64,000 nt of DNA from the NCBI GenBank assembly GCA_947247005.1, contig OX365948.1, positions 12,203,455 to 12,267,454 of the forward strand, read 5' to 3'. The notes under the pieces are model-generated. The model did no database searches. It was not told the origin of the DNA and saw nothing but the letters and a program-made list of their open reading frames with translations. Shown one piece after another: positions 1-12,626 of this stretch; position 1 is the stretch's first letter, and each line of letters begins with the position of its first letter. Source of the stretch: Spisula solida. Lineage: Eukaryota; Mollusca; Bivalvia; Venerida; Mactridae. The translations under genes were made by a program, and so were the position numbers.

Positions 1-1084
1 AGGCATGTTTCAAATATACAACATAATTAATGTACTGTATACAAGGCAATATACAATATGGATACCGGCCGATACCTCAGAGTACCGTTGTTTAGTAGTC
101 GCCGGTTGGTTTGGATTTTTTCAATTTAATTCAAACGTGAGTTATCTCCCTTCATATTAGTATATAGTTGCTATAGGTGACGTCAAGCTAAGCATCAAGA
201 AAATGACGTTTTAATTTGTTAAATAAACGGAAGTCTTCGCTATTTGTCGAAGGTAAGACATTTTATCATGTGGTAAAGACAGTTGGTGCCGCATTTATTT
301 GATTCATGCAGTTTCCCAAGCGTTATATTGTTCATACATGTTTGCTGATTCGTCCTGGGTTGAATTCGTACCACAGGTCCTCCATGCGATTTTATGGTCC
401 GGAAAAAATATGACTCAGTTAACCTCAATGTGAATTAGTCCAGCCGAAATTATCCGAGGGTAGGGAATACATAAATCTATAATTGTATCCATCAATCTTA
501 TCAATCTTAGTGTCAGACATAGGAATTCCACACCCCTGTTCAGACTTTCAGTTATTGTTTTGGCAATTTGGCAAGCAAGATATTAGCTTTATACAAGGGT
601 CTAGACGATATAGTTTCTTGAAGTATGCATTGCTGTTTGAATGATAATCACTAAAGTAAAACTAGTAAATACATATACAGATAGCCCTTGAGAATTAAAC
701 AAGAACGTAGGAGGTTGGGAAAACTTACATGAACTATGTAAACACGACTCGTTTGCTAGACAAAGCGTACTCGAATGATAGCGCCATGCGTTTTGTCGGA
801 CCCACCAATAGTCTTGTCTAAAACCTGTATCCCGGACCGGATTGGTACGATTCTATCGTACCAAGACGTTTCACAACATCACTCAGAAACTTCTTTAAAG
901 TCTGGTAAAAATGTATTCTAAATAAACAGAATTTATGGAAAATATTGTTGTTGTTCTTGTTGACGGCTATAGAGCCCGAATATCCATCGCAAGTACGGTC
1001 TACGCAGGTAAACGGTTTCTCATAATGGCACACAGGTAGTGTTTCAATACATTTTAAAGTGAAGTTCAGTATTTGAAAATATTA
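1..1084. other. Non-genic stretch, nothing recognised
   Basis: Only short open frames occur here and none resembles a known family. A run from about 936 to 1007 on the plus strand ends in a GT donor-like sequence but is too short to call an exon. The segment may be intergenic, or it may be an intron of a gene lying to the left. Confidence 0.4.
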
Positions 1085-2108
1085 ATAATAAATAAATAAT
1101 GAAAATTAAAAAATAAATAAATAGTAAACTTTGTTTCTAGAATCTTTTAGTTTTAACAATAAAAGCACCCAAATGATTATTTATGGTTGACTTGAATTCA
1201 ATCCAGGGTGCTTCCTTGTCACAGGAGAAGAAGAAGGCTGGGGAGATCTCTGTGTGTCTCACTCCTATTTCATTGAATAGCTGTAGGTTCATCTCTTCTC
1301 TACTGTTTCGGGTTCACTGCAATCGCACGCTGGACTGTCTTCTATCCGAACCCTGTATAGGTGTTCTTTCAGCTTGCAGTGTCCAGATTGCAGTTGCAGC
1401 AATATCCTTTGGACAGTAGAACCATCGAAGTCCACTTCTTTGACGTCAATCTTCTTCTTGTATGTGTACAGTGCCCTACCCTTTTCTGAAATGTCCCACT
1501 TTCTTTGCCATTTCACCTTCATAGCGTTTAGTGCTGCTGTCTTGACGTCTGCCTGGGAAATTGGGAGTGTTGACTCTGTGCCATCCATTTCATATGCCAT
1601 TTGGGCCGCTTCTTTCGCCAGCTTATCCGCTATCTCATTACCTAGTATATTGGCATGACCTGGTGTCCATTCTGTAGTCAAATTAACTCCTTTTGCTTCT
1701 GCTGTATGCCAAAGTTGTTTGATGTCTGAAACAAGTTGGGTATGTAATGTGCAGTTCCATCCAAGTGTAAGTACTCCTATGGCTGATTGGCTGTCAGAAA
1801 GAATTTTCAATTTAAGTATATAATTGGTCTCTTTTGCATTTCTTGGATGATGAATTCTATTGTGATTTTTATTGCTACCAACTCACCATCCAGGATTGAC
1901 CCCAGTTTTGAGACAGGTTGTTTAAGGTCCACTCTTTCCTGGTTAGGAAGAAAGACACAAGCTCCAGCTACACAAGCACCAGGGTTGCCTTTGCACGATC
2001 CATCAGTGAAAGCTATGATGGTGTTTGGATCTTCACTTTGCAGTATTTCCTCGATATGTGTAACTGCAGCTTGTCCCCCTCTGTATTGTTTATGTAAGTG
2101 TAAACCTT
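1085..2108 (-). pseudogene. 5'-truncated LINE, RNase H tail of ORF2 (broken)
   Basis: Read on the minus strand from about 2100 down, the translation shows an RNase H fold of the kind carried at the end of ORF2 in RNase H-bearing non-LTR retrotransposons (I-group-like). Visible motifs are TDGSCKGNPG (first catalytic Asp), DGELVAI (catalytic Glu), SDSQSA (second Asp) and TPGHANILGNEIAD (His and last Asp). A Cys-rich tail, CDCSEPETVE, follows. The reading frame shifts once near 1815-1850. A stop after VEKR at 1289 interrupts what is probably the zinc-knuckle region, and ORF2-like sequence resumes just downstream, ending in KTKRF near 1130. No reverse transcriptase is present, so this is a dead 5'-truncated copy. 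The family is clear; the clade is my inference. Confidence 0.8.
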
Positions 2109-2265
2109 AAGGTGCAAGACCATTTTATCCAATGTTGTGCAGTTATACTTTTTTATAATATACCCCTGAAGGGTTGCATAATTATATACATATATATTAA
2201 AATTGAACTGTCTGTCAGTCCATTTGTGCGGACATTTAGGACTAAACTTTTTAATAAAGCTCAAT

Positions 2266-2640
2266 AGTTTGTTTCAGTACTATCAATGCTATTTCATTGA
2301 AACTTGGCACACCTATTTATTATTGTAAGTCAACCCTACAAGACAAGTGACATAACTCTAGGATGATTTTATAATTTTTATGGCCCTTTTAACTCAGACA
2401 TTTTGGTTAAATTGTTTTTAAAAAATTCAATACTTTGTTTACTATCAATGCTAATGCTTGAAACTTGACACATTTATTTATTTTCATTGGTCAACCCTAC
2501 TAGACAAGTGGCATAACTCTAGATAGGATATTTTTTAAGGAGTTATGGCCCTTTTTAACTTAGACATTTTGGTTAAAGTTTTTTAAAAAGTTCCATTTTT
2601 GTTTACTATCAATGCTATTGCATCGGAACTTGCATCTATA
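2266..2640. repeat. Tandem array, unit about 163 bp, three degenerate copies
   Basis: The phrase TACTATCAATGCT recurs near 2279, 2441 and 2605, each time followed by 'gaaacttg.caca', 'gtcaaccctac' and 'taactcta'. The unit resembles monomers of the array-bearing repeat families at 22.4 and 27.7 kb. Confidence 0.7.
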
Positions 2641-3963
2641 ACATGACACTTTGGTTAATACAAGCACTTGGTTTATCTCTAGCATTTTACCTGTCCTAAT
2701 CACTTCTCGAGATAACAAAGTTTTACTGCAATGTCATCATTAAGTCTGGAGAAGTGAATAATCTGTACATTTGTAATTACCGATTATGAAAATTTCTTGT
2801 CTGTACAGATCTGTATGAGTACCGGTAACATATTACAATTTACAGAAATTGATGGATTAAAAAGAATTTATAGTTAAAGTATTATGTTGTTGCCCAAGTT
2901 AAACTTGCATCTTTAGTTGAACTTAAACTTAGACACTTCTCAATCTTTAGAACTGTTTGAGTATTCATTGACTGTTTTATTTATGACCAAAGGCGGTCTT
3001 GTGAGAGTGTTGAATTCCAGATTCCCAGTAATGGTCCCTTCTGATGCAGCCATCTGGTAAGCTGTCATCTAGTTGAATAATGGTTTGTGTTCCTATATGG
3101 CCACTGTCTGGTTTTTAAGGATAAGAATCTTGAATTTAATATGCCCAGAATTCAAGTTACTTACTTAAACAAAAATGGCTGTGTCTTAAATAGGTGTGAC
3201 ATATAAATCAACTTAAAACACTCCATTCTTCTCCTTCTACAAATCTCTACTTCTCCTCCACTCCCTCTACATCACCTCGCTCCACTCAAACATGATGAAT
3301 TGAATGGTTTAATGTGACAGTTCTTTAACACATCCTGATTATGACTTCATCGTTGGATTCTGTGTCAATTATGCCGGGATATTGGTTGTAAATAATAATG
3401 TATTGGAAATGTAATAAAAGCAGCAATAATTGCCTAGTACCGGTAGTACAACAATACTAGTGATAATGATTAATACACAGCTAGAGCTCTGCTAATTTCT
3501 TTTGTTATTTTATTTTAATAGGCCCAAATATTTGTGTAGTCAATGTTTTTCCCAAAACATACTTTCATGTATAATATTTAGGTCAGTTCTTAAATTATCA
3601 CCATGTGCCTCTGTATAGCTTTAGGCCTGCCTTCTTAACTAACCAATAAAATACTTGTAAACAAAGCCATACTGAATAAATAAATTTATTATTTGCTTTC
3701 AATGGATTATGGAGATTTTCTGTGAAATAAACAGTGAAAATAACAGTGAAATTAGCACTTTATTTTCACTGTTTTAGAAGTTGGTTCCAGTATCATGCAG
3801 AAAAAGAAACGTAACGTCAACGGCGCCGGGCTTTAAAATATGCGTTACGTCATCATGACGTCATAATTATCACGTCGTGACGTTCTAATTTCGACGTGAT
3901 CTTTCCAATTAAGCCAATTACGGCACATATTTAAGAGGAATTGAGGCATATAATAAACAGAAA
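2641..3963. other. Non-genic; CRE-like palindromes near its end
   Basis: No coding sequence is recognised. Between about 3835 and 3885 there is a cluster of ACGTCA/TGACGT motifs including a perfect TGACGTCA palindrome, a consensus binding site for CREB/ATF-type factors. Whether it is functional or simply part of the neighbouring foldback element is unknown. Confidence 0.4.
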
Positions 3964-4113
3964 ATTTGTTGATTTTAGGTGTAAGATCAATTTTATTTCA
4001 CTCGTGATCACAGAAAATTACATTTTCACTCGTGGCTACGCCACTCGTGAAAATATTGATTTTCTGTGATCACTCGGTGAAATAAAATTCGATCTTACAC
4101 CAAAATCAACAAA
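3964..4113. repeat. Foldback (palindromic) element
   Basis: Two arms of about 70 bp are near-perfect reverse complements around a short centre near 4035-4041. The left arm begins TTGTTGATTTTAGGTGTAAG and the right arm ends with its complement. No coding capacity is visible. It looks like a palindromic MITE. Confidence 0.8.
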
Positions 4114-5518
4114 TATCCTCTATTGAATCTCATTTAACATACACATTTAACAAATACTTGCATACCATTTCAAACATATTGCATTTCTATTATTAAATAC
4201 ATGCTAAATGCGTAACGTTTGTCACTCAGTGTAAATGCACACCAGATCGAGGTCAAAACTCAGTCACTAAACACTAACATTTCACTCACTGTAACATGTA
4301 CATGGTGATACATTTTGTTTGAATACTTTTGTCCTACTATGTGTTGTATCTACAAGATTGTCCTTTATAACAATTGAAAGTAATTTTGAATATGGTATAG
4401 AATGTTGATCTAAGGTGGTTACGAATATATCAGAAAAAGTTGTACTATAGCTTTTACTGTTAGTTACTTAATTAGCAAAAGCTTTTTGGTTTATTTGCAC
4501 AGATACAATGCAGTTAAATGATCCTAATTTCCTGTAATATGACTGTAGATATACATGTACAAGTATATTATTAATATATGTATATGTGATATAATTATAT
4601 TGACTCTATCACCTTTTGATCTGATTGAAAGTTATTAAGTTGATAGAAGTGTACCAATTATTGTTTGATTTGTACATTTCTATAGTCATGTTTGGAATTA
4701 TTTGACCAATGTCAATATGATTGACCTGAAATTGACCAGCGAATGTTTTTCATAAAATTACTTGACCGTTTGCAAATATACCGGAGTAAATAATACATCT
4801 TGTAATAGTTATAATAATATATCGTGTCTCATGTTTATGACTTGAATGACCAGCGAGGGTTTTTATAAAATTACTTCAATGACCATTAATTTTGCAAATA
4901 TACCAGAGTAAATAATACATCTTACAATGGTTATAATGATACACAGCCTCTTGTGTTTGCATGTTATTATACAGACGTTTGTGGCTTATAAATTCAGCGC
5001 TCAACAAATATTCTTTGGGTACTGTATGTATCATTGCATTCTGCTCAATACCTCTTTTGTCATTATTGTATTATTTGTCATTGGAAACGGATGGCAACAT
5101 AATCAACATTTCTATGTGAACTACAGTGTGTAGTTAATTAAAGCACCATATACAATAATATATTATGCGATACTGTGGAATAATGTTTTGTTATCATATG
5201 GACTGTGATGAATATATTCAAAATTGATTGCACAAATCGATATATATTGTTGGAATAACAAGCGTTATCTAACAAATATTTTATTAATAAGGTGACGTAA
5301 GAAGCGAAATCTCTCAGTATTTTTGGATTATTACTGGGGACTGGGTTGTGGAAGATTTAATTAATATTCTACATTTAATTGTGCTGATGCTTACGTATAT
5401 GGTAATGTTAAGTATTTCTTTGTCAAAATATGATACTAAATCATTAAATTTTTCTCTTCAGTTTGATATTTTTGTTTAAATTTTTAGTATGGCTAGAATA
5501 TGTAAATTTATATATAGA
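4114..5518. other. AT-rich non-genic DNA with a 114-bp tandem duplication
   Basis: No gene is recognised. The segment starting GACCAGCGA at 4734 is repeated from 4848 with moderate divergence; both copies include 'aataatacatctt'. Nothing else stands out. Confidence 0.5.
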
Positions 5519-6088
5519 TATATATTCAACAAAAAAAGAAACTTTACATTATTCATGTTTTGATATTTCAATGCTTATTAAAAAAAAAACAAGTTCAGAC
5601 ATAGTGACATTTTAACTGCCCACCCCATTGAAGAATTCCAGGGAAAACAACACACAATTTCTGAATGGAATAGGGAATAACTGATTTTGTTAAAACAGCA
5701 TTATGCGTATTCAAATTATCCGTTCATAGGATTTTGACCTGTTTTAATGTTGTAAACATCAACAAATGTATTGTTGTTAAGATAAACAAGTTTGATACTG
5801 AAAATGTCTAAGGCTGATTAATGCAGTTTGAGATAAACATTGATATGTTTCAAATTACCTCCCTTTGATTTTAAATAAGAGATTATTTACTGTTGCGTTT
5901 TTGGTCAACTGTTTGCATAATCTGTTTATTTCTTGAACAAAATGTGTCGGCTGTAGTCCACTGCATACCATAACAATTTTATCAATGTACAGCAACTTTA
6001 AGTGAATACAGAGTCAACTAAAATTGCGTCAATGGAAATCTTTAAATACCTACAATAATGTAAAGTTTCTTTTTTGTTGAGTATATAC
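5519..6088. mobile_element. MITE with about 30-bp terminal inverted repeats
   Basis: The left end TATTCAACAAAAAAAGAAAC (from about 5523) continues to ...ACATTA. It is matched in inverted orientation by the right end at 6056-6087, with one or two differences. The ends lie next to TA dinucleotides, as for Tc1/mariner insertions. The 0.5 kb interior has no transposase frame, so the element is non-autonomous. Confidence 0.8.
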
Positions 6089-6246
6089 ATGAACCCCAAT
6101 TGTTTAAAGCAGTGATTCTATTAGAGTATGATGATTTGTGCAACAGAAAGTGGTTATGAATATGAGTGTTTTTCTTTTGCTTGGGTTTTACTCAATTTTC
6201 AAGTCATATATGGCAGACATTTAACCTTTAAGTTACTAGATTTCCT

Positions 6247-6315
6247 CATTACCAGGTTTTTTGATAGCCTGTCCAATCAGGGAATCAAACCTAGATTGTC
6301 TAGATGACAGTCTTT
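6247..6315 (-). repeat. tRNA-like SINE head fragment
   Basis: On the minus strand the segment reads GACTGTCATCTAGACAATCT followed by AGGTTTGATTCCC, which matches a tRNA B box (GGTTCGANTCC-like). The same sequence is the building block of the tandem array at 10.1-10.5 kb, so both derive from one SINE family. Confidence 0.6.
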
Positions 6316-6316
6316 T

Positions 6317-6575
6317 TAGTCCCCTACCGGTTTTTGACCAGAGGGGACTACAGGTTTGCCATCAGTCATTCCGTCCGTCATTCCGTCAAAAAATCTAGAT
6401 CCTGACATAACTCAAACAGTTTCCAAGCTAGGTTTATGAAACCTGGTATGTGGATAGGGGGCAATAAGGGGATAATGCACGTCCAAACATAATTTGCTAT
6501 TTTGTGGTTGCTATGGCAACAGAAACATTGAAAATGGCTTAAAACCGGTAGTGGACTTCTGTATTGCTTGCAATT
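6317..6575. mobile_element. AGTCCCCTACCGG-type MITE, copy 1
   Basis: The element starts AGTCCCCTACCGGTTTTTGA and ends AAAACCGGTAGTGGACTT, giving inverted ends of about 17 bp. The interior has a CCGTCCGTC stretch and a monomer reading 'gatcctgacataactcaaacagtt'. Related copies lie at 23.29 and 56.99 kb. Confidence 0.75.
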
Positions 6576-6949
6576 CTTAATTACTTGTTCTTAAAAATCA
6601 AGATAGGAACAAAATTTCTTTTACATTATGCTTCATTAAGATTACTCTTTTAGATAATAAAAAAATCTTAAAATCAAATGTTTTGTCAAAATAGCAGGTT
6701 TTCCTGGAGACTGGCTCATATTATATTGTATTATATAGATTATATATATGCAATCATTTTAACACTTAATCTGTTATCACATTTTGAATTGGTAAATGAT
6801 AATGACATAACATGTAAGAAGATAATTATCAATCTTATCTTCATAATTAATCCTGTAATAATACTCTGCTAATCTGGTACTTCTGAAAGAAAGTCTCCTA
6901 ATTTAATTTCATTGAACAGTTCAATTTATATTGTTGGCACAAAGCATAT

Positions 6950-7322
6950 TAGGCCTAAAATAAAATATTGTTTGTTTCCCCATCCCCTACCTACCCGACT
7001 AAAAAGGGCCCTACCCAAAATATTTTTATTGCCCATATTGAAATAATATTTTTTTTATTAAAAATTGGAAGTGAAAATTTTATTTTTTTGTTTACTGGCT
7101 TCTTTCTTATTTTGTTGGTTTTCACCTTAGAGTTAATTCTAATTTTCATTATTGTTGGTTTTCACGTTAAAGTTAATTCTAAATTTCATTATTTGTATGT
7201 CTTAACCAATAACTATAATACTGAAACAGTTCAAAAAAATATTTACCCTACCTACCTACCCATTCTAAATCTGCTAGGGTCGGGATGGGGAAACCAAGAA
7301 TATTTTAAGTTCGGCCTTAGCC
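6950..7322. mobile_element. MITE with long imperfect inverted repeats
   Basis: The left end AGGCCTAAAATAAAATATTG, followed by TTTCCCCATCCC and pyrimidine-rich CTACCTACCC, is mirrored at the right end by GGTAGGG-complementary sequence, GGGATGGGGAAACC and TTCGGCCTTA. The arms are about 90 bp and imperfect. A 130-codon open frame across it is low-complexity hydrophobic sequence and is not considered a gene. Confidence 0.7.
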
Positions 7323-8339
7323 ACAACGCGTTACAGTTATTGACTGTGCGGTTTTTATAATAGGCTACTTAAAATCAATTAATCCATTATGTTGACAGAT
7401 TTATCTATAAAATGGAACTTACAATGTACTGAATATTGCCCTGTTAAATATGAAAGCTATATGTGAATGAATGTACGAGGGGTGTTCAATATGTATTGTC
7501 ACTGTCCTTTGCATTTTTCTATGGCAATATTTAGAAGGATTCTACGATGACTGTCTAAAAGGTGCATGTTTCTATTCTATATCTGGAAAATTACATAGCC
7601 TTTCGTCAACAATTAAGTAATTTATTGAACTTAGAGGGTATGCTCGAGTACACTGGCCTTATGTTAATTTTAAGCTAAATTTGTGTCATCTTTGCAGTAG
7701 TTGTTTAGAAAAGTAAATGTCAGTATTCTTTAAACTGCAACATAAGATACGATAACTGGACCCTTATACTTCCATTAGAACTTTAAATCAAAATGAAATT
7801 ATTTGTTGTCTACGAGTAAGACGGTCAAAACAAGGGAGATCACTCTAATTTATACCAAATGATGTTTGTTGTTTCATGCACTGATAACTTCATATCAATT
7901 GTACTTTGATCGCAAATTCTTCCCAAAAATCAATGTTGATGGTTAATGGCTTACATACCTGTATGATATGTCAAATTCCAATCAATTAAACTAATCGAAA
8001 ATTTTCATTGAAAAGTAGCATGCTTTTTTGACTAATTTTGACACTTATTTTCGCGACTTAGAAATGCTCTTATTTTGTTAAAAATGGCAATCAAGTACAG
8101 CAAATCATGTTTTTATCGAAGGAATTTACAATACTTATGGTATGATAGTTGTGGAATAAGAATATTTCCCGAAAGGAAGTTTTAATCGACAGTTATTCGA
8201 ACAAAGTCGCAGTGTCTATTACTAGTCCTTTGAAAAGACAACAGAAACAACATTCCGGTAATTAACTTTTATTGATTTTTTCACGAAATAAACCTACAAT
8301 ATATATTCAACAGTGCTTTTTCCTAGTCAACTAGAGATG
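7323..8339. other. Non-genic; one mariner-type end at about 7474
   Basis: TACGAGGGGTGTTCAATATG at 7474-7493 matches mariner terminal sequence, continuing into GTATTGTCACTG. I did not find the matching right end nearby, so this is probably a truncated element. The rest shows nothing recognisable. Confidence 0.5.
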
Positions 8340-8456
8340 AACTGGTAGGTAATCAAGAGGTAGTCTTGTGTGTATCGGTGCTATACACCGGGCATTTTAA
8401 AGAACTAAGGGGTCTATTCGGAAAGAGCTTAGGTAGCCCGTCCATATTCCTTGTAT
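8340..8456 (+). repeat. SINE fragment, body and tail only
   Basis: The segment contains GTGTGTATCGGTGCTATACA and the tail TTCCTTGTATCAC shared with the SINE copies at 18.0 kb and 54.8 kb. The tRNA-like head is missing, so the copy is 5'-truncated. Confidence 0.75.
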
Positions 8457-10130
8457 CACTTACCACTGTTCAGTTGAATGTAAAGCATAAGACTATAGAT
8501 CACTTATGTCCATTTCATACAAGTTTTTTATAAAGATGATGGTAGATTTCTTCCTGGTAGACAGGTGAAAGCTTGCTAACATGGTAAGATTTTCATACAA
8601 ATTAAAATTAAACGTCTCCTAGGTAAAACGGAAAAAATATCAACTACATTTATGTATAAAATTTCCTGACACTGACAGGCTCTCTAGGGCCATAGCAGCT
8701 ACAGTTCATTAACTAATTATAAGGCAATCTTTGGCCATTGTTTTCCTCAACATAAAACCAGAATGAAAATCTGCTCATTAATCTGTGGTTGCCTGAGTGA
8801 ATCAAAACAAACAATCTTTAAGTAGATTATCCCCAATTAGTTATAGCCCTGATTATAATCACTATAGATAGTCTAATACGAGAATCAATATCTAAATCAG
8901 CTGACTCTCTATTTCACTACAGCAATGCTGTTTTTTCTGCTAATACAGCATTGATTGCTGGTTGCTAAGCGAACCCAGGTAAGGTCAGAGAAGAAAATTT
9001 ATAAAAACTGCCATTGATTTTCAGTTTGTTTTTGAGGACTAACAGTGACTCTATTTTATTTTATTCTTAATTTTATGAGCTTAAAATAGTTTTATATTTT
9101 GTAACCACTGCAAATATATTGAAGCAATTAATGAATGTTTAATTAAGAGCTTCTACAAATGAATCTATAAATATAGTATATAAAATCAGTGTAAATATCT
9201 GTTTATGTCTTTTTTGTAACCATCTAACTTCTAAGTACTGGTATACTTTAATTTGAGCGTGTCGATAATTTTCTTGAAATATTTTAATTACATAAAGTTC
9301 AGAAATGGACTAAACAAAAAACCTTATCAAGAGGGATTATTCTTGATAATTGTTCTAAAAAAAGCTGCACATAGTTATCAGATATGTTCACTCTTCTCTT
9401 TAATATCAAGATAGTGCTGGATGTATCAGGAGTGAAGTATTGATTAAAAAAAAAGATTTTGCCAGATGTAACTTGTCATCAAAATATGATTAATTTTATA
9501 ACCATTTCTGAGAATCTCAGTTCCATTTATCCTATTTTGTATTATGTATAATTAAAGTATGTATTGATAAAAACAGTAATCCCTGAAATCTGTGTAAATT
9601 ATTGATTTGTAAATTATAAGTTGAGAGCAATCATTTCCAATACAAAAACAAAGTTTAACTATTGATATTGTGGTTACAGGTTATTAGCATCAGTAACCAA
9701 CATTTGTTACATATTAAGGTTCAGAGGCTTTTCAATTATGATGACAGAAATTATCAAATTAAAAATAACTATGAAACAGTCAGTTTAACTTCAAAATATA
9801 AACATACAAATTGTTTACATGTAACATGTTGCCTAATCAAACCACTTCCAAAATGGGCTTTCCTACATCCATGCAAGAACACCCTAAAAGAGCGAGCAGT
9901 GCGATAGCATATAGTTTCTCAACACTAGTGCTTTCTTGTTTAACGGACCGCAACGGTAAAGCTTGATAGCGCTTTGCTGTGAAACAGTCTGTTATCCGCG
10001 AGCGCTCCCCAGTAGCATATAAATTTTGTCCTACATAGAGCTTTTTTGAAGCAAGCTGTTTCCTGGCATAGCGCGATCAAGCGATCGATATCGCTTTAGT
10101 TAGGCAACAGGCACTGCAATCCATCCAGCT
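8457..10130. other. Non-genic; dispersed repeat at 9322-9400
   Basis: The stretch 'tatcaagagggattattcttg' and the following 'gctgcacat' recur at about 29690-29750. No genes are recognised here. Confidence 0.45.
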
Positions 10131-10545
10131 TAATTAAGTTAGTAGAGTGCTGAATGGTGTAGACTGTCATCTAGTAGATCTTGGTTTGATTCCTCGGTTG
10201 GACTGGTTATGTTCAACTAGCTAGTACAGTAATCTTGGTTTGATTCCTCAGTTAGGCTGGTTATGTTCATCTAGCTAGCACAGTAATCTTGGTTTGATTC
10301 CTCAGTTAGGCTGGTTATGTTCATCTAGCTAGTACAGTAATCTTGGTTTGATTCCTCAGGCTGGTTATGTTCATCTAGCTAGTACAGTAATCTTGGTTTG
10401 ATTCCTCAGGCTGGTTATGTTCATCTAGCTAGTACAGTAATCTTGGTTTGATTCCTCAGGCTGGTTATGTTCATCTAGCTAGTACAGTAATCTTGGTTTG
10501 ATTCCTCAGGCTGGTTATGTTCATCTAGCTAGCACAGTGATCTTG
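10131..10545 (+). repeat. Tandem array built from a tRNA-like SINE B-box segment
   Basis: The first segment (10131-10200) resembles a tRNA-derived SINE head: an A-box-like TTAGTAGAGTGCTGAATG, then GACTGTCATCTAGTAGATC and a B box GGTTTGATTCC. From about 10200 a 50-55 bp block (AGCTAGTACAGTAATCTTGG, GTTTGATTCCTCAGGCTGG, TTATGTTCATCT) is repeated about seven times. Each block contains the B box but no A box. Confidence 0.75.
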
Positions 10546-12428
10546 GTTTTGGTCATGTTTTCCACATGTGGAGAAGTTACAGAAGAGCAATAACTGCTAG
10601 ATGATTGCTCACCAGAAAATTCATATATATAATAATATATAGTTACATAAACTCAGGTCACCCTAATTATGGCTGAAAAAACCCATAAAACTTGATAAAG
10701 ACAAACATTAAAGGTTCACCGTGCCAAGTATCGGTAGACTGTTCGTCAATAATGGACTTTACATGAATGTATTGACTGTTCATTATGACGTATTCTACAA
10801 TTAAACCACATAAATTTCATAGTTTATTGAATCGTAATAACAATACCAATAATGTGTATTATATATTGAGTTTGTCTTAAGTTACAAAAACTATAATCCT
10901 TCGGTGTCCTGACCTAGTGCTAAGTTAACCACCTTTGTTGAAGTAGGACGATTATGTCTCATAGTGGATTTAAATATAGAACATATATTTGGGTATATTT
11001 TACATGTTGACATGGGTTACAAACTTGATGTGGTAAAGGAAGTAAATATTCTCTGATGTTATCTGTTTTTCAATCTATAGTGAGAAAGTTGTCAGGTACA
11101 CTTTATAACACAATGTACATAAACTGCTGCTTCAAGGTACTCAGGAATATTTCACTGTATATGGATTATTTGTGAATACATAATATTTAATGATTTTTAA
11201 TTGCATTTTTATGCAATGTGAAAAATGTATTGTTTCTATGGACATGGACCGGAGCTGGTCTGATTTGTTGGATAAAAGATATTTTCTATGTTTATGAGAT
11301 AATTTCTCTGCATGTGGATTGTAGGGTTTTATGGTGTTGTCATGTCGTGTTGTTCATCCATAAATATTTCTCTTTAAATGGAACACTTCCTTAAACTTAC
11401 GTAATAAAATTAATAGTAATAAATGGGTTCCTGGCATTAGAATCTTATAAAATGTGTTAAATAACTTAAATTGTTGACTAAGGTAGTGATTGAATTAAAA
11501 CAAACCTTTAAAAGACATCTCATCTGAAACCCGATGGTCAATATTGAAAAAACTTAACTAGAGCCCTAAGTTTTGGTGTTTATTGACCTTAGGTCTGAAC
11601 CTATCAATGTGGAAATAATCATTTTGATTGGTCAAAAATACGGATCAGTATTAAGTCAAAATCAAAACATTCTAATCAAAGGTTAAACAAAATCCCTAAG
11701 GACAAAAAGCATCAGAAATTGACATTTGGTATGGGCCAAAATTTCTTGCTACAAAACATAGTAGTTAAAAACAGGTCCTTGTGCCTGTCTTGTTTACCAT
11801 ACAAGTTGTCAGACAGATTTTTGTAGGTGTACGTGAGTTTAATGTCTGAAGATATATATATATTATGCATGGTGATTAATTATCGGTTGTGCATAAAACA
11901 TTCATTGAGAGTCGGGTCAATACTCCTGCACTATTTTAACTCGTGAAGTTGCTTTGTAAAAATCTTCCCTTATTAAGACGATATTGATATTGTTAATGTT
12001 CAATGATCCGATAATGATGCTTACATAAAAGTGCTTCTTTCATTTAAAAACTTGGAAATACTTGCTTTCTTTGCTCCTAGTGTAAAATTCAGCTTACAAA
12101 GAAAGCAAAGTAAAAATTGCTCATAGGTCCACTCGCTAAATGTCTGAAATCCAAAAGTTGCTAACTTTTTATTTTATCCATGGTTGTATAAACTGTTAAT
12201 ATTTTTGTGTAGGTTAACAAGTAGATGTAAACCAACGAAAACTGTCTGTGTACTTTATGTCTCACTATTTAGGCTATCTACATCACATTGGACCCAGGAG
12301 CTGACTTTTCCTAAACCATCCTGGGGACAGTGAGAAAGCAACGTCGAGTCTATCTGGACAATATAGTGGTGGATAGTCTATAGAATATGTTACATATTTT
12401 GGATTAACATATCATTTTACATTTTCAG
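10546..12428. other. Upstream flank of the NIM1-like kinase gene
   Basis: No coding sequence is recognised. The segment presumably holds the promoter and an untranslated first exon of the kinase gene, but I cannot place a transcription start from sequence alone. Confidence 0.35.
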
Positions 12429-12626
12429 GTAGCGACCAGGAGCATCTATTTGTGTGGTGTTTACTTCTAAAGTATCAACGTGACAGCATGCAAGGCATAT
12501 AGAAGACATCTCTATCTGTTCCTGTAATATTCTTATCTAGTGATAAGATTCTAGGGAAGAGAGATTTAATACACAGGTCCAGAGTGAATAGAGTATTAGT
12601 GTAATATTTGGTGAGGGTTGAACATA
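12429..12626 (+). other. Probable 5' UTR part of the first coding exon (NIM1-like gene)
   Basis: A pyrimidine-rich acceptor (ACATTTTCAG) ends at 12428. From there to the start codon at 12627 the sequence has in-frame stops and no coding signal. The simplest reading is a 5' UTR spliced to an unseen upstream non-coding exon. Confidence 0.45.

Noticed and set aside
818..1033. Minus-strand 71-residue frame and an overlapping plus-strand run ending at a donor-like GCAG|GTAAAC
   Set aside because: Neither matches a known domain; without a partner exon they cannot be supported.
6968..7360. 130-residue hydrophobic open frame
   Set aside because: It lies entirely within a MITE with inverted ends; the sequence is AT-biased and low in complexity with no recognisable family.
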